The notes beneath the pieces are model-generated. The model was not told where the DNA came from and ran no database searches. It saw nothing but the letters and a program-made list of their open reading frames with translations. Made by a program: the position numbers and the translations under genes. Source: Diogma glabrata (taxonomy: Eukaryota; Arthropoda; Insecta; Diptera; Cylindrotomidae). Taken from it: 64,000 nucleotides of DNA. How positions within the stretch are numbered: the stretch's first letter is position 1; each line of letters begins with the position of its first letter. This document shows, piece by piece, positions 10,961 to 22,960 of this stretch. The stretch spans positions 270,749,114 through 270,813,113 of the forward strand of contig OY856188.1 in NCBI GenBank assembly GCA_963693315.1, read 5' to 3'.

Positions 10961-11271
10961 ATTTATTCACAAGGAATGGCTCCACATATTACATTTGCCT
11001 AAAATAACAACAAATGGTTAACACCTTATTAAAAACAGAATGAAAGTTAGGTTTAAACAATTTATTAATAAATAAAGTTCCACTAGTCAACATTATACAA
11101 CACTGAATGTACATAACCTTATTGTGGCAAATAAACCACTTACTATCAATTAAAAGTCTAGTTAGCTGCACAAATTACTATAATGTTACACTTAAAGTTA
11201 ACAAAATAACATTATTTGAACACATTAGGTTAAGTTAGCAACTATCAAACAAAATATATCACCTGGTTAAC

Positions 11272-11631
11272 ATGGAAACGACTTTCCTTTCTTCTTCTAC
11301 TAAATTCAATGTGATACATAAACCACGCGTTGATCACTTTAATATCAATTTCTATAAAACAAGAGATGTGAATCTCTTAAAATGTAAATCACAAGAGGAC
11401 GATTACATCGAAAAATGCGAGTTTTATAACAGAAGTTGGCTCAAGTTGACAACCATCAGATGTCAAAAACCAATAAGGAAAATAAGTTTCCAAATGCATA
11501 AAAAAATAATAAATGCATTTCCAAATGCATCCAAAAAAATAGTGAATGCGTTTCCAAGTGCATCCAAAATTATGATTGACTTAATTGTCAACACCGACAG
11601 CTATCGTATGACCGAGCCGACAATGAATTAA
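11272..11631 (+). CDS. Hypothetical 119-aa ORF, weak support
   Basis: Starts with ATGG after an AAC context, a reasonable eukaryotic start, and ends with TAA. The predicted protein is basic and contains an internal duplication (KIINAFPNASKK, then KIVNAFPSASKI). There is no recognised domain, signal peptide or flanking gene, and no second exon could be identified. It is longer than most random frames in this AT-rich DNA, but the evidence stops there. It could equally be a chance frame across a small internal repeat. Confidence 0.2.
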   Translation: METTFLSSSTKFNVIHKPRVDHFNINFYKTRDVNLLKCKSQEDDYIEKCEFYNRSWLKLTTIRCQKPIRKISFQMHKKIINAFPNASKKIVNAFPSASKIMIDLIVNTDSYRMTEPTMN

Positions 11632-11639
11632 ACTAATCG

Positions 11640-12240
11640 ATATTGGATTTTAGATCCAAGATAAGAAAACTTGTGAGTTAATGGTGATCAGGTGTTGATT
11701 CATTTTTAATGTTTAGATGCTTGAATGCTTTCAAAAATTCCTTAAACGTAGTTTTACACTTCATTGTGTAATTTTAGAATTTACGGGAACGCAATGGCGT
11801 TTCCAATTGGTAATAATACGATTTTGATGATTTTTTTTAAAATGTGTATTTTTATATATTTCTAGGGGGTATCCCGCGGGCTTCGCTACCCCCTGGGGTC
11901 AAAATCTCCCTTCATACATTTCTATCATAGACTTACGTACTTTACTGATATACAAAGGAAAAACAAATAATCTACGTTATTATCTGTGTTTTTATTAACT
12001 TATATGATTCATTAAAATTGTCATAAAATAAATGTAACATAACTCTCAATTGTACCATGACAACTAATGCAACATTTACCTCAGTTCGTAGCATTAATGA
12101 CACTACAACTCTAGACCATAATAAAAAAATGCGATATTAGACGGCCAGGTATGCGATCGGAAACGGATGGGGAGATATAATAGAATTGCTTCTTAACTTA
12201 TTCGACATCTACTTGACTGTTAATCTTAGCTGGAGTAAGC
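11640..12240. other. Intergenic DNA with one GC-rich inverted motif
   Basis: No gene is supported. At 11864-11899 a GC-rich patch (AGGGGGTATCCCGCGGG, then CTACCCCCT) can form a short hairpin. It contains GCTTCGCTAC, also seen at 35501-35511. Confidence 0.4.
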
Positions 12241-12254
12241 CTCACGTACCTTTT

Positions 12255-13600
12255 TTTTGCCAAATAGCGGGGCTAACTTCTGTTTAGCCTTCTGCTCGAA
12301 TGCGTTCTGCTCTAATAATCGTTTTAGCCTGTCACCATTTATTTATTGGTGATATGGAATTTTTCTTGAGTAGCACATCCAGCACAACTATGGTACATTA
12401 CAGCACAACATCCTTTTTTTATGTTTTGTTAAATGGCGGGGCTAACTTCTACTCAAAAAATCGTTTTAGCGTGTTTAAATTTTTTCGTTGGTGGGTACGA
12501 ATTTGTTTTGGAGTAGCACAACTCGCACAAATTTAACACAATACAGCACTCAATTTAGTTTATTTTTTTTTTGCAAAATGGCGGGGCAAATTTCTATTTG
12601 AAGAAATGATGTTAGCGTTATAAAATTTTTCTGTGAGGAATACGAAATTTTTGTCTGAGTGGCACAACCAGCACAACTCAGGCACAATACTACAACCTTT
12701 GTTTTTTATTTTTTTATAAGTGGCGGGGTTAACTTCTGCTCGAAAAATTGGTTTAGTCTGCCAACTTTTATTCATTGCTTATATGCAATGCTTTCTGAGT
12801 AGCACAACCAGCACAACTCCAAAATGGTGGGGCTAGCTTCTGCTTAGTCTTCTGCTCGAATGCTTTCTGCTCGAAAATATCCTTCTGCTCAAAAAATCGT
12901 TTTAGCGTGCCAACTTTTATTCACTGTTGATATGGGATTCTTTTTGAGTGGCACATCCAGCACAACTGTGGCACAATACAGCACAACCTTACTTCTTTGA
13001 TTTTTGCAAAATGGCAGGGCTAACTTTCATTCGAAAAATGGTTTTAGCGTGGTTTAAGTTATTCTGTTGGTGATACGATATATTTTCAGTAGCACAACCA
13101 GCACAACTATAACACAATACAGCACTTCTTTTGTTTTTGATTCCTTCCAAAATGGCGGGGCTAACTTCTATTCGAAAAAAATGATGCTAACTTTGTAAAC
13201 AATTCCTGTTAGGGTTACGAAATTTTTGTCTAAGTAGCACAACCAGCACAACTCGAGCACAATGCAGCACAACCGTCGGTTTTCATTTTATTCAAAATGG
13301 CGGTGCTAACTTCTACTCGAAAAATCGTTTTTGCGTGTTGAAATTATTCTGATAGTGGTACAAATTTGTTGTTGAATAGCACAACTAGCACAACTCTTAC
13401 ACCGTACAGCAGACCCTTTGTTTTTCTTTTCTTTTTTTTTTGGCTAACTTCTGCTCGAAAAATTGTTTCAGCGTGGCAACTTTTTTCCATTGGTGATATG
13501 GCATTCTTTCTGAGTAGCACATTCAGCACAACTGTAGCACAATACAGCACAATCTTTGTTTTTAATTTTCTTGAAAATGGCGGGGCTAAGTTAGGTGACA
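12255..13600. repeat. Degenerate ~145-bp tandem repeat, about ten units
   Basis: GGCGGGGCTAACTTCTG and its variants recur near 12268, 12433, 12579, 12722, 12825, 13012, 13153, 13299, 13440 and 13577. Most spacings are 140-150 bp. Each unit also carries AGCACAACCAGCACAACT-like and CACAATACAGCAC-like blocks. Unit-to-unit divergence is substantial, so the array is old. Overlapping frames on both strands are by-products of the repeat. Confidence 0.88.
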
Positions 13601-13604
13601 TCAC

Positions 13605-14170
13605 ACTTTGTAATAATACGCCCATTGTATGTAAATTATTTAATATTTTTACTTCACCACAATTTCAAATTATGTGAAGTAATACAAACTATCGAGAAAC
13701 AAAATCCAGGTTCACTTGATCCAGGTTCACTTGAAAATCAAGTTTGATCTAAATCAAATCAAAATTGGACAAAATGGCGTCGGGTCTCCCAAACACCTGT
13801 AATTAAAATCTTCTAATCTCAGCTTATGATCTTATTAAAGCTTGGTATATAAGGTTTTAGTACTGTTTCCAATATTTCTGCGTACCAACTTCTGGTTTGT
13901 CACTTTGCTTAACAAATATTTTTTTCAGGTGTTTATCCCTGCTATAGCCTACAGTTACATATCGATTAATACCACCCCCAATACTTTCAGCGCTCACAAT
14001 GATACAAGTTCCATCACGAGATGAAAATTATTTGAAAGTGCATATTTTAAAATAAATTAAAAAAAAAAATTAAAAAAAAACGTGTCATACATTTCGAAAA
14101 AATGGTTTTAAGCTTTAAAACCTCAAAATAAGGGAGAACAATATCCTCAGAAAAGTTGTAGTGGGACTTT
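13605..14170. repeat. Dispersed repeat shared with 39530 and 44215
   Basis: The start (CTTTGTAATAATACGCCC, then TTCACCACAATTTCAAATTA) matches 39534-39620. The rest (GGTTCACTTGAAAATCAAG, ACAAAATGGCG, CCAACTTCTGGTTTGTCACT) matches 44385-44800 in the same order. Part of it recurs inverted at 46080-46400. It is noncoding as far as can be seen. Confidence 0.8.
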
Positions 14171-15180
14171 TCGCTTTTTTTTGAAAAATGACTCTAACTC
14201 ATCTTTAGAGGCCTGCGGGCACGACAGTGGCGAAGCGTCGGTATAGACACACTAGTCAGTGTCTACCCAAATATAATATAAATATGAAAATTTGTTTTTA
14301 TATTGTTCGCATATTGTCGACTTAATACTATTTTGTCAAACGTTCAAAAAAATCATTAAGTTTTAATACAATAATTAGAACAACAACAATTCATCTATAT
14401 GTTCCCGAAACTTTAATCCAAACGTTTCCCAGTTTCATACAAACGAAAATCTTTTTCTCACAGTAGACGTTTTAAATTATGACTATACTACTGTAATAAG
14501 CAATAGCAACAACAACAAATTTTCAATATTTGTTCCTTCTTGGGTAGACAGTTTTGTTTATGTCTATTTCTGTTTATATTTTTAATTGTTAGAATTATAA
14601 AATGTTGATAATTACTATATTTATTCAAAATATTTATACAGTTGTTGTTTATATTTTTGTTTCGTCATATTATTTGGGGGTTTTTAAGGAAAAACAATTA
14701 AATAATATCAAAACATAGAAGATTATTGTTGAATTTTGAATTGGCATAAATACTGAAATGCTGTTGACGATTATTGATTATGATACACAAAATCGATTAA
14801 TTTTTTAATATTTGAAAAGTCCAAATGATTTCTTTATTTGTTGCTCAGCAACTAAATTTAGTCTTAATATAAAACTTTTTACTTGCAACTTATCAGCGTA
14901 TCATAGGTTCTTTTATCGATCTCCTAAACGAATGGAAGTTCTTAAAGTTAGTGAGAGACGATTTACATTCCCTCGCTCAAGTGAGACTATATGTAATTAC
15001 TGCATCGAAAAAATACAAACAGTATAATAATAGGTGCAATTATAAATTAATAAATGTCTCAAAATTTTTTAGTTAAATATGATAATTGTGTTAATTATTT
15101 AAATAAGATGAGAAAAATTTTATAATCGAATTTCCCTCGATTATGAAGAACGAAGAAAAAAATGAAAAATGTCGATATGT
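14170..15180. other. AT-rich intergenic DNA
   Basis: Nothing recognisable apart from scattered low-complexity tracts. A 71-codon frame at 14812-15027 lacks any supporting feature. Confidence 0.4.
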
Positions 15181-16400
15181 TTCGCCGGTCGGCTGTCACA
15201 GCCGAGAAAATCTAGAAAACCGCCATTTAAAAAAAATCGGAAGTGTGTTAAAAAGATCATGCAGTGTGACAAAACACGAAAATTTGCATATTTTTTGCTA
15301 AAGCAACAATAATTTTAAGCGATAATGAGTAGTAACGTTGAATGTCGAGAAATATTGATGGCTGGCATCGGTATTTGAGACCAACTTGATTATTGTATTA
15401 TAAGTGTGTCAAAAAATACCATTAAGTGTGTCAAAAGAATGATTTTCATAAATTTTGTTTCCCAATTTTTTTGAGAAACATATTATGGGAAACATTTTTG
15501 ACTAGAAAGATCTAAAACATAAAAGTAATTATTCGGATGACATGAAATGTAACTGAACATTAAAATTTAGAGGGGCTGAAATCTCACAGCTCTGAGATAT
15601 CAAGACTTCGGTCTGGGTTAAGGATTTTTATATAGTTTTCGGTAAAAAACTTTTATGCGGACATGGTTTTTAGTTAAACTCAGCAAACTACTCAAAAACC
15701 TCTCCATTTAGTGTTTCGAGAAAATATTACAAAATTACAAATTCATATTTCTTTCAAAATTCCAAAAATTTTGTGAAAAATAAATAAAATCAAACTTTTT
15801 CCAAAATCCTAAAAATATTCCAAAAATTAGAACAAAATCAAAGATTAAACTTTTTTCAAAAATTCTGAAAATATTGCAAAAATTATACAATATCAAAAAT
15901 TGAAACTTTTTTCAAAATTCCAAATATTCCAAAAATTAGATATTTAAAATCAAATATTTAAACTTTTTCTAAATTCTAATAATATTCCAAAAATTCTTAA
16001 AAATTCAAAAATTGAACCTTATTTCAAAATTCTAAAAATTTATATAAAATTAGAAAATTTTTTTTTTTAAATTCTAAAAACATTCCAAAAATTGGAATAA
16101 AATCAAATATTAAAACTTTTTCTAAATTCGAATAATATTCCAAAATTTCTTAAAAATTCAAAAATTCAAACTTTTTCCAAAACTAAAAATATTGCAAAAA
16201 TTATAACAATATCAAAAATTGAAACTTTTTCCAAAATTACAAAAATTATAATAAAATCAAAAATTTAAAATTTTTTAAAATTCTAAATATATTCCAAAAA
16301 TTCTTACAAAATCAAAAATTGAAACTTTTTCAAAATTCCAAAAATATTCAAAAACTATAACAAATTAAAAAATATCCAAGTCCAATTTCATTTTCATTTT
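15180..16400. repeat. Rearranged copy of the 30.6-33.8 kb repeat module
   Basis: Bases 15190-15430 read as the inverse of 31600-31760 (AAGTGTGTCAAAAAAT blocks). Bases 15570-15675 are a direct match to 30593-30700 (GGGGCTGAAATCTCACAGCT, then GACTTCGGTCTGGGTT). Bases 15690-16380 are the same CAAAAATTCCAAAAATATT-type low-complexity array as at 30780-31170. The inverted first part shows rearrangement relative to the other two modules. Confidence 0.75.
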
Positions 16401-16414
16401 CAGCAAACTATTCA

Positions 16415-16850
16415 AAAACCTTCAATGCATAGCAGACCGCGCACCTAATGGTAATGCCTGGGTATTGGTAATGCCTCAAACTAGCTTCAGTGAGTGGGAT
16501 CGAACATAGAAAACCTGCTACTCCAGCACAAATATCGGCATTGTGCGCGTAACACATGATAAGAACGGATGAAATAAAGAAACAAGTGAAAGACTGAGAC
16601 TCTGGCGACCCTCATACGTGAAAAAAAACCGCGATCACCCCGTCCAACCCCACATTCACTCACACATTCACACGCTCGTGCACCTCATCCACTCACACAT
16701 CCATACACGCCTACACACACGCCCATACTTAAGGACATACATCCATATACGTACACCTACACATCCATACCCATATATCTATATATACGTATATACATGA
16801 TAGTACTCACCCCATAGTGTTGAAGATCCCACTCCTGACTACTTTGGATT
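16415..16850 (+). repeat. Dispersed repeat, inverted relative of 25095-25405
   Basis: GCATAGCAGACCGCGCACCT at the left and AGACTCTGGCGACC further in appear as reverse complements at 25385-25405 and 25228-25242. Between 16640 and 16800 it holds a CA/CATCC-rich stretch matched on the other strand by the GT-rich stretch near 25140-25160. It looks like one transposon or SINE-like family in two orientations. Confidence 0.7.
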
Positions 16851-16977
16851 TATAGTTTGTCCATCCTCAGCAGGTCATACACAGACTCAAATTCCGACCA
16901 TGATGAATATAAATGAAGACTGTCGATAGACCCAATTTTAGATTTTCACTGGTCCGTGAAATGAATAAACGGATATG

Positions 16978-17478
16978 ATGTATGAAATAATCAAAGCTAT
17001 GAGCAGCGATTGTTATAGTTTAGTCGAATGGTATTCTTTGATTAAAAAACAAATTCGGTCTTCAACGGTTGTTGAAATTATCAAATCTTTTTGATGGATG
17101 AAGCAATCGAAGCTGGAAGCCGCGGTTGTCGTAATTAGTAGAATGGTATTCCTTGATTAGAAACAAGTTCAGTCTTCAACAGTGGTTGAAACTAACAAAT
17201 ATTTTTAAAGGATGAAACAATCATAGCTGGAAGCTGCGATTGTTGTAATTAGTAGAATGGTCTTTGGTTGAAAACGAATTCAGTCTTCAATGGTTGTTGA
17301 AGTTTATAAATCCTTATAATGGAAGAAATAATCAAAGCTGTAAGCTGCGATAGTTGCAATTCGTCGCTTGGTAATTTTTTTGATAAAGCAAATGCAGTCT
17401 CCAACTGTGGTTGAAATTGACAAATCTTTTTGACAGATGAAATAATCAAAGCTGGAAGCTTGTATGAATGCAATCGTT
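16978..17478. repeat. Tandem repeat, ~115-bp units
   Basis: The block GATGAAATAATCAAAGCTGG or a close variant starts near 16978, 17096, 17211, 17321 and 17436, giving periods of about 110-118 bp. Each unit also has GTCTTCAACGGTTGTTGAAA-like and AGCTGCGATTGTTG-like blocks. There is no sustained coding frame. Confidence 0.85.
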
Positions 17479-17479
17479 G

Positions 17480-18440
17480 AAGCACCCCAACCACAGGTTT
17501 TGTTAATTGTAGACGTCTCCCATTCTATGAAAAGGATTATACCCCGTACTCGAGAACAACCACCATTGATGCTGTCACAAGAAAAAACAATGATAACTAC
17601 CTACAAAACAGCTTCAATTACTCTGCGTTAATTCCAGTAACTGGTGATCAACAATGGATGTCCCTTTAACATACTATGCTATCCAACTTGGAAATAAATT
17701 AGCTATTTGAAGAATGCAAATCTTTGAAGTACCCAACAACCGGTTACAGTGGCTGTCGATCTATATCCCTCGGAGGTAAATGTTATACCCCGCAGTGGAA
17801 ATTCACAGAAGAAAAGCATCAACAGCAATTCAGCTTCAAGGGCATTGGTATATTTACACCATTAAACAACTCGCGTCACACACATCACCCATATATTGAA
17901 AAATGATTTTCTTTCTTGGTTCTTTTGTTTTTATAATATCATAGTTAACTGGATTAATACATCGAATACTTAAGTTATATAGATATGGAATAACCTTTTT
18001 TTTGTATATATTATATATTATATATTATTATTTGTATATATTATTGTATATATTATTTGTATAACTTAATTGGTTTAATACCTTGAGTTATTAGGTTATA
18101 TATCTATATTTTTATTTTTGATTGAAAGCAGTGTCATAAAAAAACAATTTTACTCACTCGCACAAAATGGGACATTTACATTGAGAATCTACGATAAAAT
18201 CATCTTAATTTGAGCTCAATAAATATGTAAATGTACAAACATATAATTTTTTTATGTTTCTGTTCGTTTTTTTTTCTTTTATATTAAAAAACTAATTTAA
18301 CACTTTGACTCATTCCTTTGGTCTCGTTAATCCCACAAAAAAAAGGCGTGAACTCCACAAGCAAAGAATTTAATAATAATAATTTTGTTTATATTCCGAT
18401 GCACGAGATAAAAATTAAACATTTGACAACTCGTCAATTA
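17480..18440. other. Intergenic DNA with AT-rich low complexity
   Basis: No gene is supported. At 18000-18070 there is a TATAT/TTATTATTG low-complexity tract. The short frame at 17724-17906 has no recognisable feature. Confidence 0.4.
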
Positions 18441-18449
18441 ATTCCAATT

Positions 18450-18562
18450 AGAAAAACAATGGAGATAAGAGAGAGAAGCCATCTGCCGGCTTCTATTTAT
18501 AGTATATTAACGGCTGTTTGCAATTAATAACAAAACCATAAGTTTGTTTCTTGGGTATTTCT
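18450..18562 (-). repeat. Inverted copy of 23237-23332 with TATA-like box
   Basis: GAAGCCATCTGCCGGCTTCT, CTATTTATAGTATATTAACGG and AAGTTTGTTTCTTGGGTATT appear in reverse complement at 23240-23332. On the minus strand the block includes TATAAATAGAAGC, a TATA-box-like string followed by a conserved segment, as in an LTR or transposon promoter. Confidence 0.65.
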
Positions 18563-18749
18563 TTTCGTTATTTATTGTACACACTAAGGAGTTTGCACAA
18601 CTGACTCATATCAAACTTGTAAAAAAAAGTATGTAAAAAGGAAGATTATGAACTGAATGCAAGAAATGGTGCTTGAAAAGGGTAAAAATAAATTCGAAAG
18701 TTCTTGTTAATATAAATTTAATGCGTATGAGAAAGTAGTGCGACTCTAA

Positions 18750-18985
18750 ATTACGAAGATTGAATAACAGCTCCATTACTTCTTTCTCGAATGCGAATAA
18801 TATGCCCTAAACAAATATGCCATCGTCACCCCGTTGACGACTGAACTGTATGATTTCTCCTTTGTCCAAATTGTGGATGTATTACGAATAGAAATCAGGA
18901 TAATCTAAAGAAAATTGTTTTTCGTCACTGAAAAGCACCCGTTCCCGCTCTTTCTTCCAAGGCATTTGATCACCAGCTAATATTA
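18750..18985 (-). pseudogene. Tc3-like transposase fragment
   Basis: The minus strand reads GDQMPWKKERERVLFSDEKQ, then FSLDYPDFYS, a stop, YIHNLDKGE, FSRQRGDDG and a second stop. This matches the catalytic-core region of Tc3/Tc1-type DDE transposases, where WxRVIFSDEKKFNLDGPDG...YW precedes GGG-VMVWGAF. The second catalytic Asp region (FSDE) is visible. Stops show it is dead. The same sequence around 18795-18830 supplies the empty-site counterpart for the retrotransposon insertion at 46532/58919. Confidence 0.75.
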
Positions 18986-18989
18986 AACA

Positions 18990-19700
18990 TATTTTTATTA
19001 TGTTCACTTGGAAGTTGCAACCGCTGGCTAATGTCTAAATTGTAATCGAAATAATTGGTAATGAATTGCCATTGATTACATTAATTTTCTATATTTCCAA
19101 TATATATTTCGTTAGTTGCTATTATCTTCTGAGATTATATTTTTGTTGTTAAAAGATAATCCCTGAGGATACTAACTTTGTTAACAAAAAAGATATACGA
19201 TAAACAACAAAAAAGTGTAATCAATAACAGATTTTGCTTTTGTTCACATTAGGATTATGACTTGGAAGAAAATTTTAAACGAGTACATCCTGATCTATAG
19301 GTTTAATACGTTCGAATCATAAAAATAATTAAATAATGAACAGTCCATTTTTGTTGCTCAACTTTAATATTATTATATCCCTCGCGGTGGTCTTGGTTTG
19401 AAAGTTTTCAGTGAAAAGCCGAAAAAAGCCAAACAAACAGCCATTTAACTGATAATTTCAGCGAGAGGTCGTGCTACTACCTAAGTTGCGAAGAAAAATG
19501 ATTAAACTAATTGTTTTTATATTTTCATATTTTCCAAGATTAAATTAATTATTTTCTTTAAAATATAGTTACGTTGGGATTCCATAATTTTTACTGTAGC
19601 TTTGCGAGATTCAACAATTCAACAATCAACTGTTAATTTTAGTTAATTTTATCCAATTTTCTTATAAAAATAAAAAAACTCCATTAAATATGCTTATTGC
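18990..19700. other. AT-rich DNA, possibly Tc3-like flank
   Basis: No frame or motif could be recognised. It may hold the remaining, more diverged part of the Tc3-like element next to it. Confidence 0.35.
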
Positions 19701-19704
19701 TATA

Positions 19705-20545
19705 TAAAAAAAGTCAGGCAAGTGCGAATATAATTCGCTCGCTGAGGGTTCCGTGTATATAATATTTGAGAAAAAATCAATTTTTGTTAGTATAGTTTCA
19801 GGTTTGTATGAAATTATAAATTATAACTAGTAAAAATATTTAGTATCGATTTAGCAAAAATCCCTACACCCATGAATTTTTTAAATTTTTTCTTTTGTAA
19901 TGTTCGTAGATAAGGGAGGGCGGACAAAAACAATTTTACATTTTTGAAAATAAGACGAAAACTGTGCTTTCAAAAATTACAAAAAAAAAACATTTTTGCA
20001 CTACAAAAAAAAATCACCTTTCATGATCAAAAATAATTTTTATCAAAATTTCTACTTTAAACACTCTAATGAACATTTAAAATTATAACAACCAAAACAA
20101 AGTTTGGTTTCGATTTAGCAAAATCCCTACAACCATGATTTTTTTTTAATTTTTTCTTTTGTAATGTTCGAAGTAAGGGGCGGGGACAAAAAAACCACTC
20201 ATTTTTGGTAATAACTCAGAAACTAAGCAGTCGAAAATTCAATGAAAATTTTTTTTGAAGTAGGAAGTACTTTTTCGATTTTTCTAGACCAAACTCGATT
20301 CCTTAAAAAAACTTTTGTTTTACTATCTCCTTATCTATGTCCATAAAATATAGATGAAAACAAGTATTTCAAAATTTTTTGTTATCATCAGGTGCCAACA
20401 CATTTAATAACAATAGAAAATTTCAAGTCGATAGCACTTATAGTTTGAGAGTAAATTGATTATGTAGAAATTCAGACGGACGCCGAAGTCTCACCAATAG
20501 GATACCGCCGTTTTTACTTTTTCAAAGTACGGAACCCTAAAAATC
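19705..20545 (+). repeat. Dispersed repeat with GGGTTCCGT start and CGGAACCC end
   Basis: The left end reads GTCAGGCAAGTGCGAATATA followed by GCTGAGGGTTCCGT. The right end reads CAAAGTACGGAACCCTAAAA. This is the fullest member in the window of the family also seen at 3770-3830 (inverted) and 43985-44040. It holds two internal related blocks (GTAATGTTCGTAG near 19897, GTAATGTTCGAAG near 20161). No coding capacity. Confidence 0.75.
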
Positions 20546-21115
20546 TAATTAAGCTTACAAATAGAAAAGAAAACAATAAACGACTAAAACAGTAGTTTTT
20601 CTTTAATGTTAAAACTAACAGTAATTGTTTTTATAACAAAATAATAGGATATTTATGGGTGTTTGACTTTGGTTTATAACGAACCCTACCGGTGAAAGTA
20701 CGAACCCTATTGGTGAAACAAGGATGAGCAAAATATAATAATTATTTTAAATCACTTAAATTAATAATTCAAAGTGTCCGTTTGTTTTTTGTGTTTGTTT
20801 TCATTACCTTCACTAACAAGTTTCTATTGCACATCATTAAAGATGCAAATAAATTAAAATTTATCAATTTAATATTACGAAAGAATTATTTCATAAAAAG
20901 ATAGTCATGACTCTATATTTTAGAAAATGTTAAAAAACTTTTTTATTTTTTCCATTCTTTTCTTTCGTTTTTTATTTTTAACATTAAATAAATTCTGTTT
21001 CGCTTCGTTTTTTAGTATTCGTAAGACATGAGTCTGAATTTTGTATCATGAACAATTAATGCATATTTCATGCATTTTTTTCAAAATTGTTTTATGAGTT
21101 AAGTACTAAGGCTTT
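20545..21115. other. AT-rich intergenic DNA
   Basis: Nothing recognised on either strand. Confidence 0.4.
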
Positions 21116-21119
21116 GTTC

Positions 21120-21830
21120 AGCATCAGCAGCAAGTTCACATGGAACTCACACCTAAAATATGTCTCGGACATACCAAACAAGGCATTCTTCTCCTGCAGA
21201 AACTTCTTTATGAAGACCTGAGCAGGCCCGAACATTTTGATTTATTTGAAGTATAATAAAACTCATACTGTCATACGCAGATGTGGTCTGCTGGCTGAAA
21301 ACAAACCAAATATCTGCTCGGACAGGAAATCCTTCTCCTATTCTTCCTACAATCACTCGCATCCAATGTCAGCGTCTAGAACACGAACCGCTCCCGATCC
21401 ATATTATCCAACATAAACCGCTGTACAAAAACATTTGCCATAAGCTATTGTGCTATTCTGAATCTACATAAAATTACAGAAACCAACTGCATCACACTTG
21501 TGAGGGTACCTAGTCACACGGGTACATGGCAATGTTCCAGAGCCGTGCCTTGTTGTACCCAAAAATTCACTCAAATGCGTCATCCAAAGTTTGTAACAGC
21601 AACAAAATAGACAACTAAGGAAAAGGCAGGAAGATATTCTGCATTTTAAAAACTTTATACTACCCCGTCTATATACAATCGGTCTAGGAGTATCTGAAGA
21701 TCTTACGATTGTGTGTAACAAAAACCAGTGCGATAAACCACCACTTTAAAAAACTAGGCCTTGATGCTTCTGACAGATGCATATTATGGATTTCGAAGGC
21801 AGAAACAATGAAACACATGATATGCAACTT
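21120..21830 (+). pseudogene. LINE RT C-terminus and RNase H remnant
   Basis: Plus-strand text includes LILSYADVVCWLKT near 21255-21300, equivalent to the PIVTYAAVVWWPRT segment of Jockey/R1-type ORF2. CITLVRVPSHTGTW near 21490-21530 is the RNase H WVPGHxG-like motif. NHHFKKLGLDASDRCILW near 21735-21790 is the post-RNase H tail. Many stops and frame changes lie between them. The 3' half is a duplicate of 5240-5585. Confidence 0.75.
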
Positions 21831-22010
21831 CTCTGGTCTTTCATGGCATTTTTTTGGTGTTCATCCAAGTGTCTCTTTGTATTTCAGTGTGCTCTCAATC
21901 TCTTTCAAGAGTTTATGCAATGCCGTTTCCGTAGATTTTCCTGTTTGGTATGAATGCTGGCACAATATCGTGAGCATTTTGTTGGATAAAGGGGTTGAAA
22001 TTAGTTGAGG
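21830..22010 (-). pseudogene. LINE RT fragment, second copy
   Basis: Minus-strand text matches the STETALH-type RT block at 5585-5740 and joins the plus-strand RNase H tail at the same point as there. The shared junction shows the chimera formed before the segment was duplicated. Confidence 0.65.
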
Positions 22011-22114
22011 CCATTGTTAAGCTGTAAAGGTTAATTTGAACGCATCGCATTTTCAAACGGCTTTGGTGGGCAAGGCCTTCAGTGGGGCATGTGTTTTGCT
22101 TTAAACTGCCTTAG

Positions 22115-22960
22115 TTCGTATGGAGGCAATAGTTTGCCAGTTCAGGGTTCAGTTAGTGTGTTTGACACGTAGATATTTAAATCTGATTGAGGAGGATTTA
22201 ATTGACGATGTTTGCAGGTTAGCCAACAGAAGCAGAGTTGGATGGTTCTTAGTGTGTGACCTGGAGCCACAAAGTAGCGGATCTAGTTGCAGACACATTC
22301 TCGATGGAACAGGGTAATATTTTTTTCCGGTATCGCACACATTCTCGATAAAACTGGGCACTCCTTTTTCCGGTAAGATTGGTTTGTTTTTCTTCTGAGT
22401 TTAGTCTGAGTTTACAACGTTTGAGTTGTTTCACGGATGTTGGGTCAGGAACGGTTTATTTCGACACTAATTCCCCTTAGAATCTTATTGGATTGTGTTT
22501 TTACCTCACTGAGCTGCTCAGAACTCACGAGTGGCTGGGAAGTTCTCTGCAGCGATGTACACTCTAATGCGCTTAGCGATATCGCTGAATATTGAAGACA
22601 CAGTTATTTGCAGAGGACTTATGTCGTTTGAAATAAAATGTAGCCGTCTGTGGGGAGTCCTGTGATGCTTCGGATTGGACTTTCTTGCTACTCTTGGTGC
22701 CTGTGTCATTTCGTCTATCTACGACCATAAGTGCTAGTTCCTTAGGTATCTCATCTTTAACCAGGGTAACCAGGTCAAAGAATTTAGGAAGTGCACAGAC
22801 TTGTTTGATTTTCTCTTCAGCGAGAATATTTTTATAGAATATCCGACTATATTAGACCCGTCGATATAAGCCACCTTTCAGTGTATATCCAATGTAATGG
22901 TAACTGCAGATTAATCAGATTTACTATCGGATTCTGAGTCACATACTTTCTCAGGACGGG
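22115..22960. repeat. Dispersed repeat shared with 58955-59790
   Basis: Landmarks TATGGAGGCAATAGTTTGC, TGTGTTTGACACGTA, AGCAGAGTTGGATGGTTCTT, TCTAGTTGCAGACACATT and GGGAAGTTCTCTGCAGCGAT occur in the same order at 58955-59430. Both copies end in related sequence containing ATTCTGAGTCACATA. Its frames are broken, and the family is unidentified. Confidence 0.8.

Noticed and set aside
13344..13677. Overlapping ~100-codon frames on both strands
   Set aside because: They lie in the degenerate 145-bp array and arise from repeat units free of stops.
16618..16800. Histidine- and threonine-rich 60-codon frame
   Set aside because: Produced by a CA/CATCC low-complexity tract inside a dispersed repeat.
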